Positions 19,961 through 28,566 of a stretch of DNA of 61,216 nucleotides are shown piece after piece. The DNA lies in NCBI RefSeq assembly GCF_000469585.1, contig NZ_AWNK01000007.1, positions 280,110-341,325 of the forward strand. The letters run 5' to 3'. The number at the start of each line of letters is the position of its first letter. Position 1 is the first letter of the stretch. The notes below the pieces were generated by a model. That model searched no databases. It was not told the DNA's origin and saw only the letters and a program-made list of their open reading frames with translations. The DNA comes from Chrysiogenes arsenatis DSM 11915 (lineage in GTDB: Bacteria; Chrysiogenota; Chrysiogenetes; Chrysiogenales; Chrysiogenaceae). A program made the translations under genes and the position numbers.

Positions 19961-21883
19961 ATGGAAAAGGGTAACGAAATAACTTTCGCAATAAAAGATG
20001 AAGAAACGGTACGCCGGAGATTCATTGTAATTGTTGTGCTGTGGTGCTTCCTTATTGGTGGTTCATACGTATGGAATCTCCATAATCAACGGGTTACAAC
20101 ACATAAAATTGCCGAAATGGTTGCTGAGGCCAATTTTAATAAAGATTTAGCCTTCCGGTATTGGGCTACAGCCCATGGCGGCGTGTATGTTCCTGCCACA
20201 GAAAAAACACCACCAAACCCGTACCTTACTCATATCGAAAACCGTGATATTACCACTCCATGGGGTGTGGAGCTAACCCTAATGAATCCGGCGTATATGC
20301 TCCGTCAGATGTTACAAGACATGAGCTCCGCCGATACTATTATGGGGAGTATCACCAGTCTCAAACCATTGAATCCAATCAATACTCCTGATGAGTGGCA
20401 ACGGAGTGCGTTACTCCAGTTTGATGCTGGTGTTGCTGAAGTAGCGGAGATTTCCCATATAAATCAACTCCCATATATGCGCTATATGCGACCAATGGTA
20501 ACCGAAGTTGGGTGTCTCAAGTGTCACCTTCATCAGGGGTATGAGGTTGGCCAGATACGTGGTGGAATCAGTGTCAGTGTTCCGCTGGAACCATACTATG
20601 CTATGGAAAAAGAGGCCTCTTCGTTCTTGATTGTTTCGCACAGTGCTATTTTCTTTGTCGGCCTGATTTTCTTATCGTTCACCTACCGCACCATCCAGAA
20701 ACGGATTCGCGAAAATGCTTCATATCAGCAACATTTGCAGTATGCCAAACAGGTTGCAGATAATGCAAGCCGAGCAAAAAGCGAGTTTTTAGCGAACATG
20801 TCGCATGAAATTCGCACCCCAATGAATGCGATTTTGGGATTGAGCGAATTGGCGTTGCAAGAATTACCGCCTGGTAAAGGGCGCGATAAAACCGAAAAAA
20901 TTTACAGCTCTGGTCGTTTGCTCTTAGGGATTCTGAATAATATTCTTGATTTTTCAAAAATTGAAGCAGGTGAATTGCACATTGATACGCACCCCTTTTC
21001 GCTGTGTGTGCTGATCGATCAGCTGCAAAGCCTGTTTTACCAGCTTGCAGAGCAGAAAGGGATTACCCTTTCGCTTGAGGCCGAAGCGGGGTTAGCCAAT
21101 ACCTATCTGGGTGATGATCTTCGGTTGCGTCAGGTGCTCACGAATTTACTTGGGAATGCGCTGAAATTTACGGAAAGTGGCTCTGTCGCGCTCCACGTTG
21201 CGCTGCTCAGTCATGAAAATAACAGAGAGTTGCTCCGTTTTTCCATTAACGACACGGGAGTTGGCATATCCGAAGCGCAGCAACAACGACTCTTCCGAGC
21301 GTTCAGTCAGGCAGATACGTCAACATCACGCGAATATGGCGGAACTGGACTGGGTTTAATTATCAGCCAAAAACTGGTTTCGGCGATGGGGGGAAGCCAG
21401 ATACGGATCAATAGCACGTTGGGAGTGGGTTCGACCTTCAGCTTCGATCTTCCGCTGCAAATGTGCTCGGCACAACAGGCTCAACTGCTGAGTGACACGA
21501 AACACAAACCGCATACAACCCCACTGGCGGGGCATGTTCTTTTGGCGGAAGACAATGCTATCAACCAAGAAGTAGCGCGTGAACAGCTGCGGCGCATTGG
21601 AATACGGACAACGTTGGCGAGTAATGGTGCGGAGGCGGTGGAGTTAGCCAAGCACGGGAATTTCGATATTATTTTAATGGACATTCAAATGCCAATTATG
21701 GATGGCTACGAAGCTGCGCGACTCATTCGATCACAGAATCCGCATGTTCCTATTATTGCCTTAACGGCTGCGGCGATGATTGAAGATAAGCAAAAAGCAC
21801 TTCAGGCTGGGATGAATGCCCATATTGGCAAGCCGATCAACATTGATGAACTTCATACTGTGCTGAGCCAGTGGTTGTCGTAG
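19961..21883 (+). CDS. Tll0287-like heme-c sensor hybrid histidine kinase (HK-REC)
   Basis: Encodes 640 residues. Membrane helices at about 16-36 and 222-243 enclose a periplasmic domain like the DUF3365/Tll0287 family, a PAS-like fold that can carry covalent heme c. The heme attachment motif CLKCH is at residues 185-189, followed by [13 protein letters not shown], typical of that family. The kinase His282 is in SHEIRTPMN and receiver Asp574 is in [14 protein letters not shown] redox or gas ligand (oxygen, NO) is a reasonable inference, since heme would face the periplasm. It is the last gene of the array; a palindromic repeat follows. Confidence 0.92.
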   Translation: MEKGNEITFAIKDEETVRRRFIVIVVLWCFLIGGSYVWNLHNQRVTTHKIAEMVAEANFNKDLAFRYWATAHGGVYVPATEKTPPNPYLTHIENRDITTPWGVELTLMNPAYMLRQMLQDMSSADTIMGSITSLKPLNPINTPDEWQRSALLQFDAGVAEVAEISHINQLPYMRYMRPMVTEVGCLKCHLHQGYEVGQIRGGISVSVPLEPYYAMEKEASSFLIVSHSAIFFVGLIFLSFTYRTIQKRIRENASYQQHLQYAKQVADNASRAKSEFLANMSHEIRTPMNAILGLSELALQELPPGKGRDKTEKIYSSGRLLLGILNNILDFSKIEAGELHIDTHPFSLCVLIDQLQSLFYQLAEQKGITLSLEAEAGLANTYLGDDLRLRQVLTNLLGNALKFTESGSVALHVALLSHENNRELLRFSINDTGVGISEAQQQRLFRAFSQADTSTSREYGGTGLGLIISQKLVSAMGGSQIRINSTLGVGSTFSFDLPLQMCSAQQAQLLSDTKHKPHTTPLAGHVLLAEDNAINQEVAREQLRRIGIRTTLASNGAEAVELAKHGNFDIILMDIQMPIMDGYEAARLIRSQNPHVPIIALTAAAMIEDKQKALQAGMNAHIGKPINIDELHTVLSQWLS

Positions 21884-21934
21884 ATCATCGGCGGATGCGT
21901 GCTGCTTATTCGCCCTACAGATAAACACAGATCG

Positions 21935-22008
21935 GTCATTTCGAACGAGCGGCAGCGAAGAGAAATCCCAAGTGAGAAGGCAAGATCTCTCACTTCGTTC
22001 GAGATGAC
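21935..22008. repeat. Palindromic repeat, third copy, after the kinase array
   Basis: Starts GTCATTTCGAACGAGCGGCA and ends CACTTCGTTCGAGATGAC, matching the two copies at 2846 and 2952 at both ends but with a different middle. It can form a long imperfect hairpin. It lies between two convergent genes (the kinase ending at 21883 and phoH ending at 22041), so it may also act as a two-way transcription stop. The TIR sequence of the first element was not found beside it. Confidence 0.7.
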
Positions 22009-22040
22009 AGGTTTACTTCATGGTTACTTTTTCAGCTCAC

Positions 22041-22961
22041 TCAACTATCCCGCTCGGCGATTTCATAACTTTGCACAATTTTTTCTACCAATGGGTGACG
22101 CACAACGTCACGCGCGGTGAAATAGGTAAATGATATTTCCGCGACATTAGCCAGAACTTGTGCCGCGTGAATCAGGCCGCTGGGAACACGTGGTGGCAGG
22201 TCGATTTGTGATATGTCGCCATTGATTGACATGCGCGACGCGAGGCCAAAGCGGGTCAAGAACATTTTCATCTGCTCACGGGTGCAGTTCTGCGCTTCAT
22301 CCAGTACTATAAAAGCACCTGAAAGGGTTCTGCCGCGCATAAAGGCAATGGGAGCAATTTCGATAGTTTTGCGCAAAAGGAGCTTTTCAACTTTTTCCAC
22401 ACCCAACATTTCGTGCAAAGCATCATAGACAGGGCGCATGTAGGGATCGACTTTTTCGGTAAGGTCACCGGGGAGGTAGCCGAGTTTTTCGCCAGCCTCT
22501 ACGGCGGGGCGGGTTAAAATAATCCGTTCCACGGTTCCGGCGAGCAGTGCTTCAACCGCGCAGGCAATCGCCAAGTAGGTTTTCCCCGTACCCGCTGGCC
22601 CAATGCCGAACGATATTTCGCGGGTGCGCAGAGCGTGTAAATACTTTTTTTGTGATGGATTACGCGGGATAATTGATTTGCGGCCTGCCCGCACAACTTC
22701 CGGCGTACAGTGTTGAAGTGACCCGATGTGTTCAGCGTTGATTGATTCGCCGCGTAAGAGCCGTTCGCCAATTTGTTGAAAAAGGGCAGCGGCTTCTTGA
22801 ACGTCAGTTTCACGGTTCCCGTTAATTTGGAGTGAGCTACCGTTGCCAACAATTCGTACGTTGCAGTTGCGCTCAACGGCGCGGAGGTAACTGTCTTGTG
22901 GGCCAAGGATAGAGGTGGATAATTGCGGGTCAAAGTGGAGTTCTTGTTGTGTCACGTGCAT
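22041..22961 (-). CDS. phoH: PhoH-like ATPase
   Basis: Encodes 306 residues of the PhoH/YbeZ family, cytoplasmic P-loop proteins linked to RNA metabolism and ribosome maturation, often paired with the endonuclease YbeY. Walker A is GPAGTGKT and Walker B is FIVLDEAQN; MKMFLTRFG and NGDISQIDLP are also typical. The N-terminal ~100 residues (VRIVGNGSSLQINGN) form the usual KH-like domain. No ybeY follows here; the gene is alone on the minus strand between the kinase array and gatC. The nucleic-acid role is known only from the family. Confidence 0.94.
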   Translation of the reverse strand: MHVTQQELHFDPQLSTSILGPQDSYLRAVERNCNVRIVGNGSSLQINGNRETDVQEAAALFQQIGERLLRGESINAEHIGSLQHCTPEVVRAGRKSIIPRNPSQKKYLHALRTREISFGIGPAGTGKTYLAIACAVEALLAGTVERIILTRPAVEAGEKLGYLPGDLTEKVDPYMRPVYDALHEMLGVEKVEKLLLRKTIEIAPIAFMRGRTLSGAFIVLDEAQNCTREQMKMFLTRFGLASRMSINGDISQIDLPPRVPSGLIHAAQVLANVAEISFTYFTARDVVRHPLVEKIVQSYEIAERDS

Positions 22962-22995
22962 CCTACTGTTGATCGGTTTTGTTCGCTGTTAGACC

Positions 22996-23024
22996 TTTAC
23001 ATCATAGCATACCTTTGCGATACT
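22996..23024 (+). promoter_or_regulatory. Candidate sigma-70 promoter for gatC-gatA-uppS
   Basis: TTTACA (22996-23001), a 17-base spacer and GATACT (23019-23024), ending 26 bases before the gatC start in the gap shared with the divergent phoH gene. Confidence 0.5.
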
Positions 23025-23050
23025 GAAAAAAATTTTATGGAGTCCGTGTC

Positions 23051-23338
23051 ATGCGTATCACGAACAAAGAAGTTTGCCATATTGCAACACTGTCGCGCCT
23101 CTCACTGTCTGAGACAGAAATAGAAAAATATCGTCAGGATTTGAACGCCATTCTTGACTATGTGGAGACTTTGCAAGGGTTGGATACCGAAGGGATTGAA
23201 CCGACGATACAAGCGCTGAGCTGTGGTAATGTGATGCGCGACGATGTTGTCACCCCTTCATTGGCGATGGCGGCGGTGGTTTGCAATGCCCCTGCGCACG
23301 CTTTAGATCACTTCCGCGTTCCTCCGGTTATCGAATAA
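23051..23338 (+). CDS. gatC: Aspartyl/glutamyl-tRNA amidotransferase subunit C
   Basis: Encodes 95 residues with the family pattern ITNKEVCHIATLSRLSLSE, DLNAILDYVETL and MRDDVV. GatC is the small clamp subunit of GatCAB, which converts misacylated Glu-tRNA(Gln) or Asp-tRNA(Asn) to the correct amide form. It is followed 39 bases later by gatA; gatB is not in the window. ATGGAG lies upstream of the ATG. Confidence 0.93.
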   Translation: MRITNKEVCHIATLSRLSLSETEIEKYRQDLNAILDYVETLQGLDTEGIEPTIQALSCGNVMRDDVVTPSLAMAAVVCNAPAHALDHFRVPPVIE

Positions 23339-23377
23339 TACTGAATTTTTCCCCATTTTATCCTGCAAGGAGTTTTC

Positions 23378-24838
23378 ATGACTGAGTATTCGCTTACTGC
23401 GTTGCGTCAGGCTCTTGATGCTGGTCAGCTCACCAGCGTTTCACTTACGAACCAGTACCTGCAACGTGCTACATCAATGAACGATACCCTCGAAATGTAT
23501 AATTGTTTTAACCCTGCGGCGCTGGAAGAGGCGGCTGAGGCTGATAAAAGAATCGCGGGTGGCGAACGTTCACCACTACTGGGCATACCGGTTGCGATTA
23601 AGGATAACATCAATGTCCGTGGTTTGCCGACGACGTGTTCGTCTAAGATGCTCGAAAATCATCAGAGTGTCTACGATGCAACCGTGATTGAGCAGCTCAA
23701 GGCTGCGGGTGCGGTTATGCTGGGCAAAACAACGATGGATGAATTTGCAATGGGGTCGTCGAATGAAACGGCGCTCCGAATGAAAGCCAAAAACCCTTGG
23801 GATAGTACGCGCGTAGCGGGTGGTTCTTCCGGAGGTTCTGCGGCAGCGGTCGCGGCGGGATGCGCTCCAATTGCGCTTGGCAGTGACACGGGCGGTTCGA
23901 TCCGCCAACCCGCGTCGTTTTGTGGCGTGGTCGGATTGAAGCCAACGTACGGTATTGTTTCTCGGTATGGATTAGTGGCGTTTGCGTCCAGCTTAGATCA
24001 GATTGGCCCGCTGGCAAATTCTACGGAAGATGCGGCGATTCTGCTCGATGCGATTGCCGGGAGTGATGTGCGCGATTCAACCAGCATTACGTTTGCAAAA
24101 CCGAGTTATCGCGCGGCAATTGGTCGTGATGTGGCGGGAATGACGGTTGGTTTGCCGCGTGAGTATTTTATCGACGGCATTCAGCCTGATGTCCGCGCGG
24201 CGGTGATGCAGAGCGTGGAACTTTTGCGCCAGCAAGGGGTAAAGGTAGAGGAAATATCGCTGCCGCATACGCAATATGCGATTGCAACGTACTATGTTAT
24301 TGCTACTGCGGAGGCGAGTTCGAATCTGGCACGATTTGATGGGGTGCGCTACACGCACCGTTCTGATCTGCCGGGTGGCTTGAAAGAGATGTATTTCAAT
24401 AGCCGTTCCGAAGGGTTTGGCGATGAAGTGAAGCGGCGGATTATGCTGGGAACGTATGTGCTTTCGAGTGGCTACTATGATGCGTACTACCGCAAAGCGC
24501 AGAGGGTTCGCACACTGATTGCGCGGGATTTCCAGGAAGCTTTCAAGCAGGTTGATGCCATTCTCACGCCGACAGTACCTGGAACGGCCTTTGCGAGTGG
24601 CGCGCGCAGTGCCAATCCATTAGAGATGTATCTTGAGGATATTTTTACGATTTCTTGCAACTTGGCGGGTATTCCGGGAATAAGTCTGCCGTGTGGGTGT
24701 GATAGTCAGGGGTTGCCAATCGGTGTTCAGCTGTATGCTGATTTACTCCAGGAAGAGAAACTTTTGTCGCTGGCCTCCGCGATTGAGCGCCACGTGAAAT
24801 TTGAGATCACACCCGCAAAAAACTCTTTGGAGTGGTAA
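23378..24838 (+). CDS. gatA: Aspartyl/glutamyl-tRNA amidotransferase subunit A
   Basis: Encodes 486 residues, normal for the family. This amidase-signature subunit releases ammonia from glutamine for the amidation done by GatB. The Ser-cisSer-Lys triad is visible: Lys in VAIKDNINV, and the two Ser in GGSSGGSAAAVAAG and GSDTGGSIRQPASF. The start follows AAGGAG. The stop codon is directly followed by the ATG of the receiver-UppS gene (TAAATG), so the two are translationally linked. Confidence 0.97.
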   Translation: MTEYSLTALRQALDAGQLTSVSLTNQYLQRATSMNDTLEMYNCFNPAALEEAAEADKRIAGGERSPLLGIPVAIKDNINVRGLPTTCSSKMLENHQSVYDATVIEQLKAAGAVMLGKTTMDEFAMGSSNETALRMKAKNPWDSTRVAGGSSGGSAAAVAAGCAPIALGSDTGGSIRQPASFCGVVGLKPTYGIVSRYGLVAFASSLDQIGPLANSTEDAAILLDAIAGSDVRDSTSITFAKPSYRAAIGRDVAGMTVGLPREYFIDGIQPDVRAAVMQSVELLRQQGVKVEEISLPHTQYAIATYYVIATAEASSNLARFDGVRYTHRSDLPGGLKEMYFNSRSEGFGDEVKRRIMLGTYVLSSGYYDAYYRKAQRVRTLIARDFQEAFKQVDAILTPTVPGTAFASGARSANPLEMYLEDIFTISCNLAGIPGISLPCGCDSQGLPIGVQLYADLLQEEKLLSLASAIERHVKFEITPAKNSLEW

Positions 24839-25948
24839 ATGGTCATTGTACTGGACGATGACTTCTATTTTATCAACCATGTCCAATTTCTGTGTAGGGG
24901 GAAATCGATCCCCTGCACACCGTATTCGTCGCCGCAAGAACTGTTTCATGCGGCGCGCAGACCTGAGTTTGCCAAAGCGAAAGTGCTGATTATTAACTAT
25001 GCCATGTCGGAAATGAATGGTTTTAAGATCTTCCGCCAGATCGAAGAGTACTGTCCCAGCTCGCTCGTGGTGTATGTGCTGAAATCTTCGCAAAATAGCA
25101 CGCCAGAAATCAGCGAAGTGGTGGTTTCTGAGAGGAGCGTGAAGGTTGCGTCGAAAAATCATATCAATTCACTGATGCGGGAAATAGAGCTGTTGTATCA
25201 GAATGAAGTGCCAAAACTGGAAGCATCAAAGCCGGTGCTTCCTCGTCATATCGGGATCATCATGGATGGTAACGGCAGGTGGGCGCAGCAAAAAGGGGTT
25301 GAACGGACGGAAGGGCATCGGCAGGGACTTGAAGTAGCGAAAACACTTATTCAGCATGCCGCACGGAAAGGAATACGATACCTGACGCTCTATGCGTTCA
25401 GTACCGAAAATTGGCAGCGCGACCCGAAGGAGGTGGCTTTCCTCAATCTCGCGCTCAAGCAATATCTATTGAGTGAGCGCACAACAATGATGGAAAATAA
25501 TATCCGTTTTTACCCGATTGGCCGTATTGACGATTTCAATGAAGATGTCCAAGAGCTTTTACGCGTAACTATCGAAGCAACACGTGGGAATACAGGAATG
25601 ACATTGGTCTTGGCGGTTTCATACGGCGGCCAAACCGAAATTATTGATGCTATGCAGTTAATCGGGAAAAAGATCCAAAATAATCAACTGTTACCCGAAG
25701 AGATAACCCATCAGACCTTACTTGATCATCTCTATTTCCCTGAATTAAAAGAGTGTGATTTTGTCATTCGCACCAGTGGTGAATGTCGCTTGAGTAACTT
25801 TCTTACCTACCAGTCGGCGTACAGCGAGTTGTATTTTACGCCCATCCTTTGGCCGGATTTTACCCCGCAACATTTTGACGAAGCTCTTGACGTCTATCGT
25901 TCGCGTGAGCGCAGATTTGGCCGTGAAACAGCCATTCGATTCGGATAA
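24839..25948 (+). CDS. uppS: Undecaprenyl diphosphate synthase with N-terminal pseudo-receiver domain
   Basis: Encodes 369 residues where stand-alone UppS has about 240-250. The C-terminal ~235 residues are a complete cis-prenyltransferase: PRHIGIIMDGNGRWA with the catalytic Asp, GHRQG, LYAFSTENW, RTSGECRLSNF and YSELYF, so it should make the C55 lipid carrier for cell-wall synthesis. The first ~120 residues resemble a CheY-like receiver: acidic VLDDD at 4-8, then VLIINYAMSEMNGFKIFRQ where the phospho-acceptor Asp is replaced by Asn, and a late Lys in VASKNH. It is therefore a pseudo-receiver that cannot be phosphorylated in the usual way. An internal ATG about residue 112 could give a short form. 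It directly follows gatA. Confidence 0.93.
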   Translation: MVIVLDDDFYFINHVQFLCRGKSIPCTPYSSPQELFHAARRPEFAKAKVLIINYAMSEMNGFKIFRQIEEYCPSSLVVYVLKSSQNSTPEISEVVVSERSVKVASKNHINSLMREIELLYQNEVPKLEASKPVLPRHIGIIMDGNGRWAQQKGVERTEGHRQGLEVAKTLIQHAARKGIRYLTLYAFSTENWQRDPKEVAFLNLALKQYLLSERTTMMENNIRFYPIGRIDDFNEDVQELLRVTIEATRGNTGMTLVLAVSYGGQTEIIDAMQLIGKKIQNNQLLPEEITHQTLLDHLYFPELKECDFVIRTSGECRLSNFLTYQSAYSELYFTPILWPDFTPQHFDEALDVYRSRERRFGRETAIRFG

Positions 25949-26028
25949 GGACGCAAGAAACGGTCAAGTTTTTCCATGAATACGCCGAAACTATAAGACA
26001 GTAAAAATTGTCGAATGGGAGTGGCTGC

Positions 26029-26217
26029 ATGATTCCAGCATGGAAAGAACAGCTTGTAAGTTTGGTCAATCAATTACCCGAAAACACCCCGCCAGAAGAT
26101 GCACTGCAGGCGATTAGTATTTTTTTTCAAAACAAAAAACCGGTTTCTCATGATGACGCCTTTGTTCTTTTAGAGCAGTGGTTGGAGTTGAACGCGAAAC
26201 AGAGCCGATCCGCTTGA
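26029..26217 (+). CDS. Small protein of unknown function
   Basis: Encodes 62 residues: MIPAWKEQLVSLVNQLPENT onward. The start at 26029 follows GGGAGTGG; an in-frame ATG at 26008 is less well placed. The sequence is ordinary, soluble, predicted helical, with an acidic end (ALLEQWLEL type pattern: FVLLEQWLELNAK). No family is recognised. It lies alone between uppS and pheA, with 80 bases before and 108 after. Codon use looks normal, so it is probably real. Confidence 0.55.
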   Translation: MIPAWKEQLVSLVNQLPENTPPEDALQAISIFFQNKKPVSHDDAFVLLEQWLELNAKQSRSA

Positions 26218-26264
26218 CCCCATCGGTGATATGCTGCTTGTTGCGAAAATGAGACACTTTTTGA

Positions 26265-26293
26265 TTGCAATTCGCTTGTTCTGAAACTATTAT
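26265..26293 (+). promoter_or_regulatory. Candidate promoter of the aromatic/rpsA operon
   Basis: TTGCAA (26265-26270), a 17-base spacer and TATTAT (26288-26293), 32 bases before the pheA GTG. The short leader leaves no room for a classical peptide attenuator. Confidence 0.55.
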
Positions 26294-26325
26294 CCGTCAT
26301 TAAACTTTGTCGGTCGGGTACTTTT

Positions 26326-27423
26326 GTGAAAACAGAACATGCGAAATTAGATGAGTTGCGCAGCAATATTGACAAGATAGATGATCAAGTCTTGCAGCTG
26401 CTGAACCTTCGGGCACAGCAAGCGGTCGAGGTTGGTAAGTATAAGTCTGGTCCGGCTGCCGAGTTTTATGTCCCATCTCGGGAGAAGCAGATTTACACGC
26501 GCCTCCTGAAAGCGAATGAAGGGCCGATGCCTGATGATGCCATACGGGCGGTGTTTCGCGAGATTATATCTGCCTGCCTGAATTTAGAACAACCCCTCAC
26601 CATTGCCTTTCTTGGCCCTGAAGCAACATTTACCCATGTTGCGAGTATGGAGCATTTCGGGCAAAGTGCGCGTTATTCCCCTTCACCGACCATTCGCGAT
26701 GTATTTGGTCAAGTTGAACGTGGCCATGCCCATTATGGTGTTGTGCCAATTGAGAACTCTACTGAGGGGGTTGTCAACTACACGCTTGATTCGCTGGTCG
26801 ATACCAATCTCGCTATTTGCGCTGAAATTGAGATGGGCATAACACATCATCTGATGAGCACAAGTGGAAAAATCGAGCTCGTGCGCCGTGTTTATTCTCA
26901 TCCTCACGCTATTGCGCAATGCCGCCAATGGCTCGAAATGAATCTTCCCAAGGTTGAGCTTATTGATATCACGAGCACCTCGCGAGCAGCACAACTTGCT
27001 AGTGAACACGAGGATGCTGCGGCAATTTGCTCCGAGCTTGCGGGCAAGCATTACCAAATGACACCTATTGTCAAAAAAATTGAGGATAATCCGAATAACT
27101 TCACCCGCTTTATTATCGTTGGTAATAATAAAGCCCGAAAGTCGGGGAATGATAAGACGAGCATCGTGTTTGCGCTCAATCATGCGGTTGGTCAACTTCA
27201 TGGTGCACTACGCATTTTAAGCGATAACAGCATTAACCTGACGAAAATTGAATCGCGCCCGTCAAAAATTAAGACGTGGGAATATTTGTTCCACGTTGAT
27301 TTTGAAGGGCATTTGGAAGACGAAAACGTCCACACGGCGTTACGTGAGCTTGAAATGAAAAGTATTTTCCTGAAAGTTCTTGGGTCATATCCCAAAAGCA
27401 TCCGTACGAGAGAAAGAGGTTAG
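26326..27423 (+). CDS. pheA: Bifunctional chorismate mutase/prephenate dehydratase (P-protein)
   Basis: Encodes 365 residues. Chorismate mutase (about 1-88, LRSNIDKIDDQVLQLLNLRA) makes prephenate from chorismate. The dehydratase (about 92-275) makes phenylpyruvate, with FLGPEATFTH, PIENSTEGVV and the catalytic NFTRF. An ACT domain (about 283-360) has the phenylalanine-binding signature LTKIESRPSK, so feedback inhibition by Phe is expected. GTG start. It leads a tightly packed operon and is followed after two bases by hisC. Confidence 0.97.
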   Translation: MKTEHAKLDELRSNIDKIDDQVLQLLNLRAQQAVEVGKYKSGPAAEFYVPSREKQIYTRLLKANEGPMPDDAIRAVFREIISACLNLEQPLTIAFLGPEATFTHVASMEHFGQSARYSPSPTIRDVFGQVERGHAHYGVVPIENSTEGVVNYTLDSLVDTNLAICAEIEMGITHHLMSTSGKIELVRRVYSHPHAIAQCRQWLEMNLPKVELIDITSTSRAAQLASEHEDAAAICSELAGKHYQMTPIVKKIEDNPNNFTRFIIVGNNKARKSGNDKTSIVFALNHAVGQLHGALRILSDNSINLTKIESRPSKIKTWEYLFHVDFEGHLEDENVHTALRELEMKSIFLKVLGSYPKSIRTRERG

Positions 27424-27425
27424 TT

Positions 27426-28529
27426 GTGCGCGTCAGCAAAAACATTGAAGAGCTTATTCCGTATCAACCTGGAAAACCCATTAAAGAAGTGGAACGTGAA
27501 CTTGGCGTCAAAGAGTGCATCAAGCTTGCATCGAATGAAAACCCATTTGGCACATCACCAAAAGCGTTGCAAGCCGTTACCGCTTTATTGAGCAATGCGA
27601 ATCGCTATCCTGAAGGCGGTTGTTTTTATCTCAAACAAAAGTTAGCGAAATACCTTGGTGTTGCCGAAAACTCACTTGTTTTCGGTAATGGTTCCAATGA
27701 AATTATTGAATTGTTGATTCGCACGTTTGTCCAACCTGGCGAAGAGGTGCTCTACTTTGACCCATCGTTTGCGGTGTACCCGATTATCGCCAAAGCGGCA
27801 GATCGTGACTTTCGTGGCGTCCCGCTGCGCAAAGATACTTTTGAAATGAATCCAGATGATTTACTGGCCGCCATTCAACCGCAGACGAAAGTGATTTTTT
27901 TGACGACACCCAATAACCCAGTTGGGAATTATATTCCACGGGCAGATTTGGAAAAAATTATTCTTGGCACCCCGCAACATATCATCATAGCTGTCGATGA
28001 GGCGTATATTGAATATGCGACGGAGCCTGAGTGTCAATCGGTTATTGATCTTGTCGCCACGCATGAAAATGTGATTGTGCTGCGTACATTTTCTAAAGCG
28101 TATGGCCTGAGTGGTTACCGCATTGGGTACAGTGTCAGCTCGCCACAAGTGGCTGATTACCTAAATCGGGTACGTCAACCGTTTAACGTAAACTTACTGG
28201 CGCAAACAGCGGCAGAAGCAGCGCTGGATGATGATGAGTTCCTTGCGGTGACGCTCAACGGCAATAGCGCTGGGATGAATTGCATTACCAACCATTTGCG
28301 AGAACTTGGTATTAGTTGGGTTCCATCGCAAGCCAATTTTATCCTGATTGATGCGCGGGGCAACGGGGCCGATGTTTTCCAGGGATTATTGCGTGAAGGG
28401 GTGATTGTGCGCCATATTCCGCATCCAATGATTCGTGACTATATCCGCGTGACAATCGGAACGGCGGCGGAGAATAAAACTTTTCTGACGAAATTCGAGC
28501 AGGTGTTACGCACACTTGGGCGGTTGTAA
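27426..28529 (+). CDS. hisC: Histidinol-phosphate aminotransferase (likely also aromatic aminotransferase)
   Basis: Encodes 367 residues of the class I/II PLP-dependent aminotransferases. The PLP Lys is in RTFSKAYGLSGYRIG; LASNENPFG, GNGSNEII and TTPNNPVGN are typical of HisC. Starts with GTG two bases after pheA. Set between pheA and tyrA, with no other his gene nearby, it is likely to transaminate phenylpyruvate and hydroxyphenylpyruvate as well as, or instead of, imidazole acetol phosphate. That second role is inferred from context. Confidence 0.93.
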   Translation: MRVSKNIEELIPYQPGKPIKEVERELGVKECIKLASNENPFGTSPKALQAVTALLSNANRYPEGGCFYLKQKLAKYLGVAENSLVFGNGSNEIIELLIRTFVQPGEEVLYFDPSFAVYPIIAKAADRDFRGVPLRKDTFEMNPDDLLAAIQPQTKVIFLTTPNNPVGNYIPRADLEKIILGTPQHIIIAVDEAYIEYATEPECQSVIDLVATHENVIVLRTFSKAYGLSGYRIGYSVSSPQVADYLNRVRQPFNVNLLAQTAAEAALDDDEFLAVTLNGNSAGMNCITNHLRELGISWVPSQANFILIDARGNGADVFQGLLREGVIVRHIPHPMIRDYIRVTIGTAAENKTFLTKFEQVLRTLGRL

Positions 28530-28566
28530 TGGTTCTGTCATTTTTTGTGGTAGCTAGCGTGCAATA

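Noticed and set aside
21899-22120. 73-codon open frame after the kinase array
   Set aside because: It is derived from the third palindromic repeat and overlaps the end of phoH on the other strand.
23576-23908. Arg-rich open frame antisense to gatA, and many similar antisense frames over the kinases
   Set aside because: They lie opposite strongly conserved genes, have no ribosome sites and show no recognisable domains.
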